Shown here: positions 5,562 through 5,802 of the stretch, piece after piece
Position numbering within the stretch: position 1 is the first letter of the stretch
How the letters are laid out: every line of letters starts with the position of its first letter
DNA from: an uncultured Flavobacteriaceae bacterium
GTDB taxonomy: Bacteria > Bacteroidota > Bacteroidia > Flavobacteriales > Flavobacteriaceae
Reading direction: 5' to 3'
DNA: 5,802 nt
Assembly: GCA_913020685.1 (NCBI GenBank)
Contig: CAJWAY010000071.1
Span: 1-5,802, forward strand
Made by a program: the position numbers and the translations under genes
The notes under the pieces: generated by a model
Seen by the model: the letters and a program-made list of their open reading frames with translations, nothing else
The model's database searches: none
What the model was told of the DNA's origin: nothing

Positions 5562-5802
5562 ATGAAAGCTGAACTTGTTAGTATAGGAGATGAGATTTTA
5601 ATCGGGCAAATCGTAAATACCAATTCAGTTTTTTTGGCAAAAGAATTGAATAATATTGGCGTGGAAATTGCTCAGATTAGCAGTATCTCTGATCAAAAAG
5701 AGATCATTATGAAGGCGCTGGACGAAGCCCGAAGTAGAGCTGACATCATTATCATGACCGGAGGACTTGGTCCTACAAGTGACGATGTGACTAAACATGC
5801 AC
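5562..5802 (+). CDS. cinA: CinA-family protein, N-terminal 80 residues, 3' end cut by window
   Basis: The frame opens at ATG 5562 and runs off the window with no stop, giving 80 residues of a protein usually about 410-420 long. The visible part is the start of the MoCF-biosynthesis-like (MoaB/Mog fold, COG1058) domain: ELVSIGDEILIGQIVNTNS (4-22) and MTGGLGPTSDDVTKH (65-79) are hallmark segments of CinA. In studied relatives this domain has ADP-ribose pyrophosphatase activity and the C-terminal domain (not visible here) is an NMN deamidase (PncC) of pyridine nucleotide salvage; the name comes from competence induction in Gram-positive bacteria. The start is preceded by A-rich sequence with no Shine-Dalgarno sequence and lies six bases after the FAH-family stop, so the two are probably co-transcribed. 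Whether the C-terminal deamidase domain is present cannot be judged here. Confidence 0.95.
   Translation, partial: MKAELVSIGDEILIGQIVNTNSVFLAKELNNIGVEIAQISSISDQKEIIMKALDEARSRADIIIMTGGLGPTSDDVTKHA

Noticed and set aside
5091..5623. Minus-strand open frames across the FAH-family gene and the cinA start
   Set aside because: They are opposite two confidently identified genes and their translations show no recognisable family features.

Overview
The window looks like ordinary chromosomal sequence from a member of the Bacteroidota, most likely order Cytophagales (a Cyclobacteriaceae-like relative is my best guess). The reasons are moderately AT-rich DNA, the absence of a Shine-Dalgarno sequence before every start codon that can be inspected, short A/T-rich leaders, exact TAnnTTTG promoter boxes before two genes, and protein wording typical of that phylum. 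Examples are the RecR Toprim segment with VVEDIRD, the GLDQDMMQKNL segment of the symporter, and a DEDDh exonuclease carrying an ExoX-like C-terminal domain. The assignment is by recognition only; no search was run.

Layout, left to right. Positions 1-432 (+) hold the C-terminal part of a FabH-type 3-oxoacyl-ACP synthase III, cut by the window edge. It converges on, and overlaps by 11 bp, a sodium:solute symporter gene on the minus strand (422-1894). A 54-bp divergent intergenic region separates the symporter start from recR (1949-2569, +). A small palindrome overlaps the recR stop codon, and a 74-bp gap with two TAnnTTTG boxes leads into an E2 acyltransferase gene of a 2-oxo acid dehydrogenase complex (2644-4059, +). 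Ten bases later comes a DEDDh 3'-5' exonuclease gene (4070-4837, +). A 106-bp gap precedes a fumarylacetoacetate-hydrolase-family gene (4944-5555, +), and six bases later the 5' end of cinA begins (5562 to the window end, +).

Functionally this is a mixed housekeeping neighbourhood: fatty-acid initiation, solute uptake, recombinational repair, oxo-acid catabolism, nucleic-acid trimming, a small catabolic hydrolase or isomerase, and nucleotide salvage. The E2/exonuclease and FAH/cinA pairs are tightly spaced and probably co-transcribed, although no functional link within either pair is obvious.

I saw no mobile element, CRISPR array, tRNA or rRNA gene, phage gene or defence system, and I do not think the window contains an undescribed system. 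The points most worth a second look are an Asn in place of the usual Asp in the E2 HxxxDG motif, a probable leaderless start for recR, and the tandem promoter boxes before the E2 gene.
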